Shown here in pieces: positions 1-6,833 of a stretch of DNA of 9,216 nt (position 1 is the stretch's first letter; every line of letters starts with the position of its first letter). The notes beneath the pieces were generated by a model. That model made no database searches, had not been told where the DNA came from, and saw nothing but the letters and a program-made list of their open reading frames with translations. The position numbers and the translations under genes are program-made. The stretch is taken from contig CBFCXR010000095.1 of assembly GCA_965602045.1 (NCBI GenBank), positions 1 through 9,216 on the forward strand. Direction: 5' to 3'. The DNA is from G020354785 sp965602045. Lineage in GTDB: Bacteria; Bacteroidota; Bacteroidia; Bacteroidales; UBA10428.

Positions 1-51
1 CGACCTTCCCGATTAAAATCGGGACGCTCTAACCACCTGAGCTATCTCGCC
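1..51 (-). pseudogene. tRNA-half-like copy 1 (cut by window edge)
   Basis: The minus-strand 5' end is at 51. The D arm is intact, and the palindrome arms lie at 7-14 and 17-24 with an AA centre. The unit runs off the left edge, so its 3' side cannot be judged here. Confidence 0.6.
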
Positions 52-78
52 ATTTATTTACTATGTTCTTCTCTTTAT

Positions 79-132
79 CCCCGACCTTCCCGATTAAAAT
101 CGGGACGCTCTAACCACCTGAGCTATCTCGCC
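79..132 (-). pseudogene. tRNA-half-like copy 2
   Basis: The minus-strand 5' end is at 132, and the tRNA-like part is identical to copy 1 over their shared length. If the central palindrome is forced into an anticodon arm (TCCCG/CGGGA), the loop has 8 bases, ATTTTAAT, instead of 7, so no anticodon can be assigned with confidence. A UUU (Lys) reading is possible but unsupported. The 3' half of a tRNA is absent. Confidence 0.65.
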
Positions 133-159
133 ATTTTTTTACTATGTACTTCTCTTTTT

Positions 160-214
160 CCCCCGACCTTCCCGATTAAAATCGGGACGCTCTAACCACC
201 TGAGCTACCTCGCC
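160..214 (-). pseudogene. tRNA-half-like copy 3 (first in the transcription direction)
   Basis: The minus-strand 5' end is at 214. It differs from the other copies by GGCGAGG instead of GGCGAGA in the would-be acceptor strand. Such a change is tolerable because no complementary 3' strand exists. It is the last copy on this side: the sequence to its right (215 onward) is unrelated to the A-rich linker found between copies. Confidence 0.65.
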
Positions 215-547
215 GTATTGAATAATAATCTTACTAATAGTTTTCTGAATCACAAACTCAATTTATGAGTTACAGGGATCAGCATCTCTGTAATCCCTTT
301 CTTTTTCAGGCACGCTAATATATAATTTTATTTTATAAAATAAATATAAATTATTCTCTTAAATCAAATATTAGGAATCATCCTGAATATTCTTCAATCG
401 AACATACCTTATTTGCGTGTTTAAAAGCTGTAAACAGCTGAATATGCATATTAAATAACTGATACATACGAAAATGTTTAATAAATTTTTTTAGTTAAGT
501 TTTTTTTATATATTGCAGCCAATGAAGTTATGATTATCAAGCAATAG
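215..547. other. Non-coding AT-rich stretch with several small inverted repeats
   Basis: I see no credible gene between the repeat array and the START-like gene. Visible structures are a 6-bp hairpin AACTCA/TGAGTT (255-260 with 266-271); two mutually exclusive pairings just right of it, ACAGGGAT with ATCTCTGT (272-279/284-291, one mismatch) or AGGGAT with ATCCCT (274-279/293-298); an 18-base perfect AT palindrome at 327-344; and a 5-bp hairpin AGCTG/CAGCT (426-439). A weak -7-like box TAAGTTTT (496-503, last base off consensus) precedes the START-like gene, without a good -33 box. Confidence 0.5.
226..256 (-). promoter_or_regulatory. Possible Bacteroidota-type promoter for the tRNA-half array
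   Basis: Read on the minus strand there is TTTG (253-256), a 19-base spacer, then TAAGATTA (226-233). The -33 box and spacing fit the Bacteroidota consensus TTTG-N19-TAnnTTTG exactly. The -7 box matches only the leading TA and two of the four TTTG positions. Predicted initiation would be near 219, about five bases before the first tRNA-like unit. The position is suggestive, but the -7 box is weak in AT-rich DNA. Confidence 0.3.
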
Positions 548-925
548 ATGAAGGATAAAATTACATTGGAATATACTATTAATTCTTCCCCGAAAGTACT
601 ATTTACCAGATTAAGTACTCCGGGAGGCTTATCTGAATGGTTTGCTGATGATGTAAACTTAAAGGGAAATGTGTTTTCATTTATTTGGAATGCTGTTGAG
701 CAAAAAGCGGAAGTAGTGCATAAGAAAGAAAACAAGTATATTCGTTTTAGATGGATGGATGAGGATGATAAGGATTCTTATTTTGAATTTCGTATTAATA
801 TAGATGAATTAACCGGGGATGTTGCCCTGGTGGTAACTGACTTTGTAGAAGAAGATGAGAAAGAGGATTCAATTGAGCTATGGAATACTCAAATTAGTGA
901 ACTTAAACATACTCTTGGCCTGTAA
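548..925 (+). CDS. START-like domain protein (SRPBCC superfamily)
   Basis: A 125-residue soluble protein with no signal peptide or membrane segment. It begins ITLEYTINSSPKVLFTRLST, typical of the first strand and helix of the AHSA1/START-like fold. A conserved LSEWFADDV segment follows at about residues 28-36, then alternating beta strands (NVFSFIW, YIRFRW, YFEFRI) and a C-terminal helix (ELWNTQISELKHTLGL) that closes the hydrophobic pocket. This matches the short START-like proteins that are conserved and common in Bacteroidota. Family members bind hydrophobic ligands or act as co-chaperones, but no ligand is known here and I infer none. The ATG at 548 has no Shine-Dalgarno site, as usual in this phylum. 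The next gene starts 80 bases downstream and seems to have its own promoter. The acidic patch EEDEKEDS near the C-terminus is unremarkable for the family. Confidence 0.85.
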   Translation: MKDKITLEYTINSSPKVLFTRLSTPGGLSEWFADDVNLKGNVFSFIWNAVEQKAEVVHKKENKYIRFRWMDEDDKDSYFEFRINIDELTGDVALVVTDFVEEDEKEDSIELWNTQISELKHTLGL

Positions 926-953
926 ACTTACCAGAAATTTTCTTAAAATAATT

Positions 954-961
954 TAACTTTG
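954..961 (+). promoter_or_regulatory. Candidate -7 box upstream of the permease operon
   Basis: TAACTTTG is an exact match to the Bacteroidota -7 consensus TAnnTTTG. It would place initiation near 968, giving a leader of about 38 bases before the GTG at 1006. The expected -33 TTTG is missing (931-934 is CCAG), so this is only half a promoter. Confidence 0.4.
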
Positions 962-1005
962 TTTTCGTTTCAAGATAATACAAGGCCATAAATAACATTT
1001 AAACA

Positions 1006-2985
1006 GTGAAACGATTACACAAGCTAGTAATTAAAACATTTGTCGGACCTTTTTTCCTTATTTTTTTTATAGTCCTTTTTCTGCTTTTGATGCAGTTCCT
1101 CTGGAGATATATTGACGATCTTGTTGGAAAAGGACTGGAGTTTAAGATTATTGCCGAGCTCCTGATGTATACTTCTGCCAGTCTTGTACCACTGGCTTTA
1201 CCTCTTTCAATATTAATGTCATCACTGATGACATTTGGCAGTATGGGAGAATATTGTGAACTGACAGCAATTAAAGCTTCGGGGATTTCACTGCAAAGAA
1301 TCATGTTTCCTACAATCGTTTTAGTATTATTTGTTAGTGCCGGAGCATTCTTTTTCTCAAATAATGTTCTTCCTTTTACGAATCTTAAGATGAGATCATT
1401 GCTTTATGATGTAAGGCAACAAAGGCCCGAATTACAAATTAGACCCGGAGAGTTTTACAGCGGAATAGAAAATTACAGTATAAGAGTTGACAACAAGGAT
1501 CCTGAAACAAATATTCTTTATGGTATTAAGATTTATGATCATACTGTAAGAAAAGGCAACAAAAATGTAATTATTGCTGATTCAGGATACATGAAAATGA
1601 CTGTAGATGAGAGGAACTTAATAATTACCCTGTGGAATGGAATTATGTACAGCGAGTTGGATGAAGACAGAAGAAAAAGAATAAAAACATACCCTCATCG
1701 TATAGATAAATTTAGGAAACAAATACTAGTCCTTGAATTAACTGGCTTTGGTTTACAAAGAACCGATGAAAATCTTTTTAAAAATAACTATCAGATGATG
1801 AATCTGGAGCAGCTTAGTAATGTCAAGGATTCGCTCAGAAGGGAGCTGCAGCTTCGCAATAAACAATTTTACAATAGCCTTGTAAAAAATAATTATTTTA
1901 AATTAAGAAATAATGTTATTAAGGGAAAGGCTCAAAGATTAATTGAAAAAAGTGTAGGAAGTATTCAAAAACAGGAAGCAATTTATCCTGTAAAGCTTCA
2001 ATTTGACAGTCTCCTAAACGACTTCTCAATAGATAAAAAAAGTAGAATTATCAATCATGCAATATCTTTTGCCCGTACTTCAAAAAGCTATATAGAAAAT
2101 ACTTCACTGAATCTGAATTATAAAAGCCGCCATTTGCGAAAACATGAAATTGAATGGCATAGAAAATTCACCCTTTCATTTGCATGTCTGGTATTCTTGT
2201 TTATCGGAGCTCCTCTTGGTGCTATTATTAGAAAAGGGGGAATAGGAATGCCAACTGTAATTTCAACATTAATGTTTATACTTTATTATATCTTTTCATT
2301 AATGGGTGAAAAATTAATTCGGGGAAATATATTATCTCCATTACAGGGAATGTGGATATCATCTTTTGTATTACTAATTGCCGGAGGCTTCATAACTTAC
2401 AAAGCTACTACTGATTCTACGATCCTGAATATTGATACCTATCTTAGCTTCTTCAGAAGATCAATAGGTATCGATAAAGTAAAAATGCTTGACCTTAAAA
2501 GTCACCTCACAGGAAAATTTGACTTTATTATTGTAAAAAAGAAGGACTTAAAATCTTCCTTATTTTCCTTAAAAGATAATGCTAATATTTGTATTGAAAA
2601 TATTGAAAATAATATGAAGATTTCGAAACTATTAATTTCATTCATTTCATCACTTACTTCAGTTAAAATAGCTGAATTTCATAATTTATATAATAATGTT
2701 ATTGACACAATAATATCAAGTAACTGGTTTAAAGTATCTTATATTCAAACAAAAGTAAATTTATTCCCGGTGATTAATTATAAAAATTCAAAATCAACCT
2801 TTTCAAAAATTTATAGAATTATAGCACTTATTTTTATACCGGTTGGATTATATATGATTATTAAATATTACTATTCTCTTATTAAATTAAAAAAAGACTT
2901 AATTACTGTTTCAGAAGTTTCACAATCAATGATTGATATTATTGACAGTCCATCTTTATTAAAAGAATTTGAAATCGAGAAATGA
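1006..2985 (+). CDS. LptF/LptG (YjgP/YjgQ) family LPS-export permease with long C-terminal extension
   Basis: An inner-membrane subunit of the LptB2FG transporter family, which extracts LPS from the inner membrane and passes it to the periplasmic bridge. Three N-terminal membrane segments (about residues 14-34, 55-77, 98-120) include the typical stretch LVPLALPLSILMSSLMTFG. They are followed by the periplasmic beta-jellyroll (about 125-270), a charged helical region (about 270-385), and TM4-TM6 (388-405, 415-436, 448-468) with the family motif FIGAPLGAIIRKGG after TM4. At 659 residues it is much longer than the roughly 360-residue E. coli proteins. Residues 475-659 form an extension with another hydrophobic segment at about 606-624 and AT-rich codons. 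The GTG at 1006 is the start because an in-frame TAA lies two codons before it (1000-1002). Its stop overlaps the next start by four bases (ATGA), suggesting translational coupling. I cannot decide between LptF and LptG. Confidence 0.9.
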   Translation: MKRLHKLVIKTFVGPFFLIFFIVLFLLLMQFLWRYIDDLVGKGLEFKIIAELLMYTSASLVPLALPLSILMSSLMTFGSMGEYCELTAIKASGISLQRIMFPTIVLVLFVSAGAFFFSNNVLPFTNLKMRSLLYDVRQQRPELQIRPGEFYSGIENYSIRVDNKDPETNILYGIKIYDHTVRKGNKNVIIADSGYMKMTVDERNLIITLWNGIMYSELDEDRRKRIKTYPHRIDKFRKQILVLELTGFGLQRTDENLFKNNYQMMNLEQLSNVKDSLRRELQLRNKQFYNSLVKNNYFKLRNNVIKGKAQRLIEKSVGSIQKQEAIYPVKLQFDSLLNDFSIDKKSRIINHAISFARTSKSYIENTSLNLNYKSRHLRKHEIEWHRKFTLSFACLVFLFIGAPLGAIIRKGGIGMPTVISTLMFILYYIFSLMGEKLIRGNILSPLQGMWISSFVLLIAGGFITYKATTDSTILNIDTYLSFFRRSIGIDKVKMLDLKSHLTGKFDFIIVKKKDLKSSLFSLKDNANICIENIENNMKISKLLISFISSLTSVKIAEFHNLYNNVIDTIISSNWFKVSYIQTKVNLFPVINYKNSKSTFSKIYRIIALIFIPVGLYMIIKYYYSLIKLKKDLITVSEVSQSMIDIIDSPSLLKEFEIEK

Positions 2986-4190
2986 AAATCCTTCAATTAT
3001 GTAATAAATTTCCTTATCCGCCAAAAGATGGTGGTGCTATTGCAATTTTTAATCTTACTAAAGGATTTCAATATAACGGCCATCATGTTAAAATTCTGGC
3101 AATAAATACTAAAAAACATTACATAAATCCGGATATAGTATATGATGCGTTAAAAGATATCGCAGAATTTGACTTTATATATCTTAATACCGATGTAAAT
3201 CCTGTTAAAGTTTTTATTAACTTATTTTTCTCCGGATTACCTTATAATGTTGAACGATTTATATCAAAAAAATTTAATAAAAAGATAGTTGAATTATTAA
3301 ATGAAGAAGACTTTGATATTGTTCAACTTGAAGGATTGTATCTAATTCCGTATGTTAAAACAATCCGGCAAAATTCGGATGCTAAAATTTCACTCAGGAG
3401 TCATAACATTGAACATGAGATCTGGAACAGGATTGCACATAATAAAAGGAACATTCTTACAAAAAAATATCTTCAAATACTTGCAAATAGAATTAAAAAA
3501 TTTGAGATTAATTCATTGAATGTTTATGATTTATTAGTGCCCATAACACAAAGAGATGCCAATATATTAAATAAACTGGGAAATAATAAACCTTATCAGG
3601 TGTGCCCTTCCGGGATGGATATTGAAAAAATATCAGAGGGTATTAAAAATGTTAATTATCATTCACTATTCTTTATAGGATCACTTGACTGGATCCCTAA
3701 TCAGGAAGGTTTGTTATGGTTTACTGAAAATGTATGGCCAAAAATTAGTATTAAAAATCCTAAAATTGAATTTTTCATTGCAGGGAGGAATGCGCCAAAA
3801 AAACTAATTCAAAAATTATTGAATTTTAAAAATATTGTTTTTTTAGGGGAAGTAGATGATGCTTTTGAATATATGATGAGTAAATCAATTATGGTTGTCC
3901 CTTTGTTTTCCGGAAGTGGAATGCGCGTGAAGATTATTGAAGGCATGGCTTTAGGAAAAGTAATTGTAACAACATCTTTAGGCGCTGAAGGAATTGATGT
4001 CAAACATAAAAAGGACATTCTAATTGCTGACTCGGCAGATGATTTTGAAAAAGAAATAGAAATTCTTTTGGAGAATAAAAGTTTTTTTACCAAAATTGGA
4101 GAAAATGCAAAAACATTTATAGTTAAGAATATGGACAATAAAAAGATATCTGCTGAATTAACCGAATTCTATAAGACTTATTTAATATGA
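2982..4190 (+). CDS. Family 4 (GT-B fold) glycosyltransferase
   Basis: A 402-residue cytoplasmic retaining glycosyltransferase of the GT4 type, expected to transfer a sugar from a nucleotide-sugar to a growing glycan or lipid-linked acceptor. The N-terminal acceptor-side domain opens with KILQLCNKFPYPPKDGGA, which carries the glycine-rich loop typical of this group, and contains LRSHNIEHEIWNRIA at about residues 138-152. The donor domain has FIGSLDWIPNQEG (about 231-243), FFIAGRNAP, then SGSGMRVKIIEGMALGK, where E320 sits at the conserved donor-binding glutamate and is followed by TTSLGAEGI. No signal peptide or membrane segment is present. Length is normal for the family. It begins inside the permease stop codon and ends inside the next start codon (both ATGA), so it should be co-translated with both neighbours. 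Donor, acceptor and linkage cannot be deduced. Confidence 0.87.
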   Translation: MKILQLCNKFPYPPKDGGAIAIFNLTKGFQYNGHHVKILAINTKKHYINPDIVYDALKDIAEFDFIYLNTDVNPVKVFINLFFSGLPYNVERFISKKFNKKIVELLNEEDFDIVQLEGLYLIPYVKTIRQNSDAKISLRSHNIEHEIWNRIAHNKRNILTKKYLQILANRIKKFEINSLNVYDLLVPITQRDANILNKLGNNKPYQVCPSGMDIEKISEGIKNVNYHSLFFIGSLDWIPNQEGLLWFTENVWPKISIKNPKIEFFIAGRNAPKKLIQKLLNFKNIVFLGEVDDAFEYMMSKSIMVVPLFSGSGMRVKIIEGMALGKVIVTTSLGAEGIDVKHKKDILIADSADDFEKEIEILLENKSFFTKIGENAKTFIVKNMDNKKISAELTEFYKTYLI

Positions 4191-5365
4191 TAATCAGACT
4201 ATTATTCTGGATATTCCTGTTATTAATATTTTATTCTTATTTCGGTTATACAATAATTTTGTTATTTCTGGTATTGCTTAAAAGAATATTTACGAAAAAA
4301 AAATCACTATTTGTACATTCCTATGAACCAGAGGTTACATTATTAGTGCCTGCATATAATGAAAAAAAATGCATAGAAGATAAAATTAAAAACTCACTCG
4401 AGCTGGAATATCCCAAGGATAGATTAAAACTTGTTTGGGTAACAGATGGTTCAAATGACGGAACGCCCGAAGAACTGAAAAAATATAATGATATTACAGT
4501 ACTGCACGAAGATGTTAGAAAAGGCAAGATAAATGCTATGAACAGGGCTATTAAATTTATAAAAACGCCTATAGTAGTTTTCTCTGATGCTAACACAAAA
4601 TTAAATAAAAACTCTATTGTAGAAATTGTAAATATTTTTAAGGATAAATCCATAGGATGTGTTGCAGGGGAAAAACGTATTACTCAGTCAAAAAGAGAGA
4701 AAGCAGTAGGTGCAGGAGAAGGGTTGTATTGGCAATATGAATCAATAATAAAGTTGCTTGAATCAGAACTTAATTCAGTAATGGGCGCAGTTGGCGAGTT
4801 ATTTGCAGTTCGTACAGAATTGTATGATGATGTTTTAGAAGATACTATACTTGATGATTTTATCATTTCTCTGAGAATAGTAAAAAAAGGTTATAAAATA
4901 AAATATGCCCCTAATGCTTACGCCTGTGAATCAGCATCATTAACTATAAAAGAAGAACTTAAAAGAAAAATTAGAATAGCATACGGAGGGCTTCAAACAT
5001 TATTCAGAATGAAAGAAATGTTAAATATTTTTAGATATGGCCTGTTTTCTTTCCAGTACATTTCTCATAAAGTACTGCGTTGGACTATTATTCCCATTTC
5101 ATTTATTCTAATATTTTTTATAAACCTGTTAGTAATATACATTGGAAATTTCACTATTGATTTCTATATGTTCACGTTTTTAATACAAATACTCTTTTAC
5201 ATTATGATATTACTGGGCACATTATTAAAAAATATGAAAATCAGGTTAAAAATACTTTTTGTTCCTTATTATATTTTTATCATGAATTATTCAATAATTC
5301 ACGGTATGTTCAGATACATTTCAGGTAGCCAATCGGTGACATGGGAAAAAGCAAAACGGAGCTGA
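4187..5365 (+). CDS. Membrane-bound family 2 (GT-A fold) processive-type glycosyltransferase
   Basis: A 392-residue inverting glycosyltransferase with its catalytic domain between membrane segments. TM1 spans about residues 4-32. The GT-A domain has LLVPAYNE, TDGSNDGT (D87), the metal-binding DxD-like SDAN (D134-N136), GAVGELFAV and the general-base region DTILDDF (D223/D224). The QxxRW site of cellulose and hyaluronan synthases is replaced by RKIRIAYGG (260-268). The C-terminus has three hydrophobic segments (about 300-322, 327-347, 354-378). This layout (TM, GT-A, TMs) fits family 2 enzymes that polymerise or extrude a polysaccharide, or act on a lipid carrier, at the cytoplasmic face of the inner membrane. 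The start codon overlaps the upstream stop (ATGA), and a GC-rich hairpin follows the stop by eight bases, so this is probably the last gene of the unit. The product sugar is unknown. Confidence 0.88.
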   Translation: MIIRLLFWIFLLLIFYSYFGYTIILLFLVLLKRIFTKKKSLFVHSYEPEVTLLVPAYNEKKCIEDKIKNSLELEYPKDRLKLVWVTDGSNDGTPEELKKYNDITVLHEDVRKGKINAMNRAIKFIKTPIVVFSDANTKLNKNSIVEIVNIFKDKSIGCVAGEKRITQSKREKAVGAGEGLYWQYESIIKLLESELNSVMGAVGELFAVRTELYDDVLEDTILDDFIISLRIVKKGYKIKYAPNAYACESASLTIKEELKRKIRIAYGGLQTLFRMKEMLNIFRYGLFSFQYISHKVLRWTIIPISFILIFFINLLVIYIGNFTIDFYMFTFLIQILFYIMILLGTLLKNMKIRLKILFVPYYIFIMNYSIIHGMFRYISGSQSVTWEKAKRS

Positions 5366-5373
5366 TAAATGAT

Positions 5374-5393
5374 GGGGCTGTCGTAAAAGCCCC
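5374..5393 (+). terminator. GC-rich hairpin after the glycosyltransferase operon
   Basis: GGGGCT (5374-5379) pairs perfectly with AGCCCC (5388-5393) across the 8-base loop GTCGTAAA, eight bases after the GT2 stop. It is the most GC-rich point of this intergenic region. The following sequence, GGGGTTTGTT, has only a short T-rich run, so this is an imperfect intrinsic terminator. The right arm also sits in the palindrome CCCCGGGG, which could pair in a competing way. Confidence 0.45.
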
Positions 5394-5449
5394 GGGGTTT
5401 GTTCGCGACCGGTCAACATCAGAATAGAAACAACTTCCTTATGCAGCAT

Positions 5450-5480
5450 TATGGAAATTTAATTACTTATAGTATTTTTG
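5450..5480 (+). promoter_or_regulatory. Bacteroidota-type promoter of ribBA-fmt
   Basis: TATG (5450-5453, one mismatch to the -33 box TTTG), a 19-base spacer, then TATTTTTG (5473-5480), an exact match to the -7 box TAnnTTTG. Initiation would fall near 5487, giving a leader of about 50 bases. I do not see an FMN riboswitch: the leader is too short and lacks the conserved RFN-element blocks. Confidence 0.5.
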
Positions 5481-5538
5481 CCGTTACTATTATTAAATAG
5501 TATAAATAATATTAAATCTTTTTGTCAGGCATATTAAA

Positions 5539-6807
5539 ATGAAAGATATAAATCAAAAAATCGATACAATTGCATTTAATACTGTTGACGAAGCTGTTAA
5601 AGATATTCGTGAGGGTAAAATAGTTATTGTTGTTGATGATGAAGACAGAGAAAATGAAGGAGATTTTGTGTGCGCTGCTGAGCTTGTAACACCTGAGATT
5701 GTGAATTTTATGGCCACACATGGGAGGGGTTTGATTTGTGCTGCTATTACCGAAGACAGATGTGAAGAATTGGAGTTAGATTTAATGGTTGGTACAAATA
5801 CTTCTTTGCATGGCACAGCTTTTACAATTTCAGTAGATTTACTTGGCCATGGCTGCACAACAGGAATATCGGCAAGCGACAGGGCAAAGACTATTAATGC
5901 TTTGGTTAATTTAAAAACCCGGGCTGATAAACTTGGCCGGCCGGGCCATATATTTCCATTAAAGGCAAAAAATAAAGGTGTCCTCCGCAGAGCGGGTCAT
6001 ACCGAAGCTGCTGTTGATTTAACACGATTAGCGGGCTTAATTCCCGGAGGAGTACTGGTGGAGATTATGAATGAAGACGGTTCAATGGCTCATCTGCCGG
6101 AATTAGTAAAAATTTGTGAAAGGTTTGACCTGAAAATAATCAGTATAAAAAGTCTAATTGCACATCGTATTGAAAAAGAAAGTATAGTCATAAAAGGAGT
6201 TAGAGTCAAATTACCTACTTCATACGGATCTTTTAATCTCATACCTTTTATTCAGAAATCCAATAATCTGGAACATATCGCTTTAATAAAAGGGACATGG
6301 ACAAAAGATGAACCTGTGCTTGTACGTGTTCATTCTTCATGTATAACGGGTGATATTTTCGGTTCATATCGTTGTGACTGTGGTTCACAACTGCATGAAG
6401 CGATGAGACTAGTGGAAAAAGAAGGAAAGGGTGCTATTATTTATATGAATCAGGAGGGCAGAGGCATTGGATTGTTCAATAAAATAAAAGCGTATAAATT
6501 ACAGGAAGAGGGTCGTGATACGGTTCAGGCAAATCTCGATCTGGGTTTTCTGGAAGATGAACGCGACTATGGCGTGGGTGCAAGTATATTAAGAGAACTG
6601 GGACTTGGTAAAATAAAGCTTATTACAAACAATCCTGTAAAAAGGGCAGGCCTTGAGGGTTACGGCCTCAAAATTTCAGAAAATGTTCCATTAGAAATCC
6701 CTCCTAATGCACATAACGAATTTTATTTGAAAACAAAGAAAAATAAAATGGGCCATTTCCTTGAATTATTAGATGATGAAGATTTTAAATCTGATAATGA
6801 TAAATAA
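5539..6807 (+). CDS. ribBA: Bifunctional 3,4-dihydroxy-2-butanone 4-phosphate synthase / GTP cyclohydrolase II
   Basis: A cytoplasmic enzyme supplying both precursors of riboflavin. The N-terminal half (about residues 10-210) converts ribulose 5-phosphate to dihydroxybutanone phosphate plus formate. The C-terminal half (about 211-405) opens GTP to the diaminopyrimidine. The first domain shows DDEDRENEGD (33-42, acidic metal and substrate site), THGRGLIC (60-67), ASDRAKT, RPGHIFPL (134-141) and RAGHTEAAVDL with H154. The second has zinc ligands C268, C279 and C281, spaced exactly as in E. coli RibA, then NQEGRGIGL and EDERDY with R342 at the position of the catalytic arginine. All key residues are present in both halves, so both activities are expected. 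The length of 422 is normal for the fusion. It has its own promoter and is followed by fmt after 26 bases, so the two are probably co-transcribed. Confidence 0.97.
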   Translation: MKDINQKIDTIAFNTVDEAVKDIREGKIVIVVDDEDRENEGDFVCAAELVTPEIVNFMATHGRGLICAAITEDRCEELELDLMVGTNTSLHGTAFTISVDLLGHGCTTGISASDRAKTINALVNLKTRADKLGRPGHIFPLKAKNKGVLRRAGHTEAAVDLTRLAGLIPGGVLVEIMNEDGSMAHLPELVKICERFDLKIISIKSLIAHRIEKESIVIKGVRVKLPTSYGSFNLIPFIQKSNNLEHIALIKGTWTKDEPVLVRVHSSCITGDIFGSYRCDCGSQLHEAMRLVEKEGKGAIIYMNQEGRGIGLFNKIKAYKLQEEGRDTVQANLDLGFLEDERDYGVGASILRELGLGKIKLITNNPVKRAGLEGYGLKISENVPLEIPPNAHNEFYLKTKKNKMGHFLELLDDEDFKSDNDK

Positions 6808-6833
6808 ATAATACGCATTAACCATCCATACAT

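Larger units (their letters stand above)
1..214 (-). repeat. Tandem array of three tRNA-5'-half-like repeats with embedded palindrome
   Basis: Three direct copies lie head to tail with a period of 81-82 bases; the leftmost is cut by the window start. On the minus strand each unit begins like a tRNA: GGCGAGA, TA, then a D arm GCTC-AGGTGGTTA-GAGC. It continues with G, the 18-base inverted repeat TCCCGATTTTAATCGGGA, and AGGTCGGGG, which resembles a variable loop and the start of a T stem. It then diverges into an A-rich stretch of about 30 bases before the next unit. No T loop (GGTTCRA) and no 3' acceptor strand (TCTCGCC) follows, so no full cloverleaf can form. The A-rich linkers of the first two intervals are also very similar, which points to recent duplication. 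Function is unknown. These could be tRNA-derived pseudogenes, a small mobile or extragenic palindromic repeat, or processed small RNAs. Confidence 0.8.

Noticed and set aside
1..214. Three genuine tRNA genes (for example tRNA-Lys UUU) on the minus strand
   Set aside because: The T arm and 3' acceptor strand are missing in copies 2 and 3, and the anticodon arm has one base too many. Only the 5' half matches a tRNA.
1..214. CRISPR array
   Set aside because: The repeats are tRNA-like and about 50 bases long. The intervening 27-28 bases are nearly the same in both intervals instead of being unique spacers.
327..344. 18-base perfect palindrome TTTATTTTATAAAATAAA as an operator
   Set aside because: It consists only of A and T in a very AT-rich stretch, where such symmetry arises easily. 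No adjacent promoter supports it.
3809..4138. Minus-strand open frames opposite the glycosyltransferases, the permease, ribBA and fmt
   Set aside because: They lie entirely opposite strongly supported genes, show no family motifs and have the skewed composition of antisense shadows.
5487..5538. FMN riboswitch ahead of ribBA
   Set aside because: The leader is only about 50 bases, AT-rich, and shows none of the conserved RFN-element blocks.
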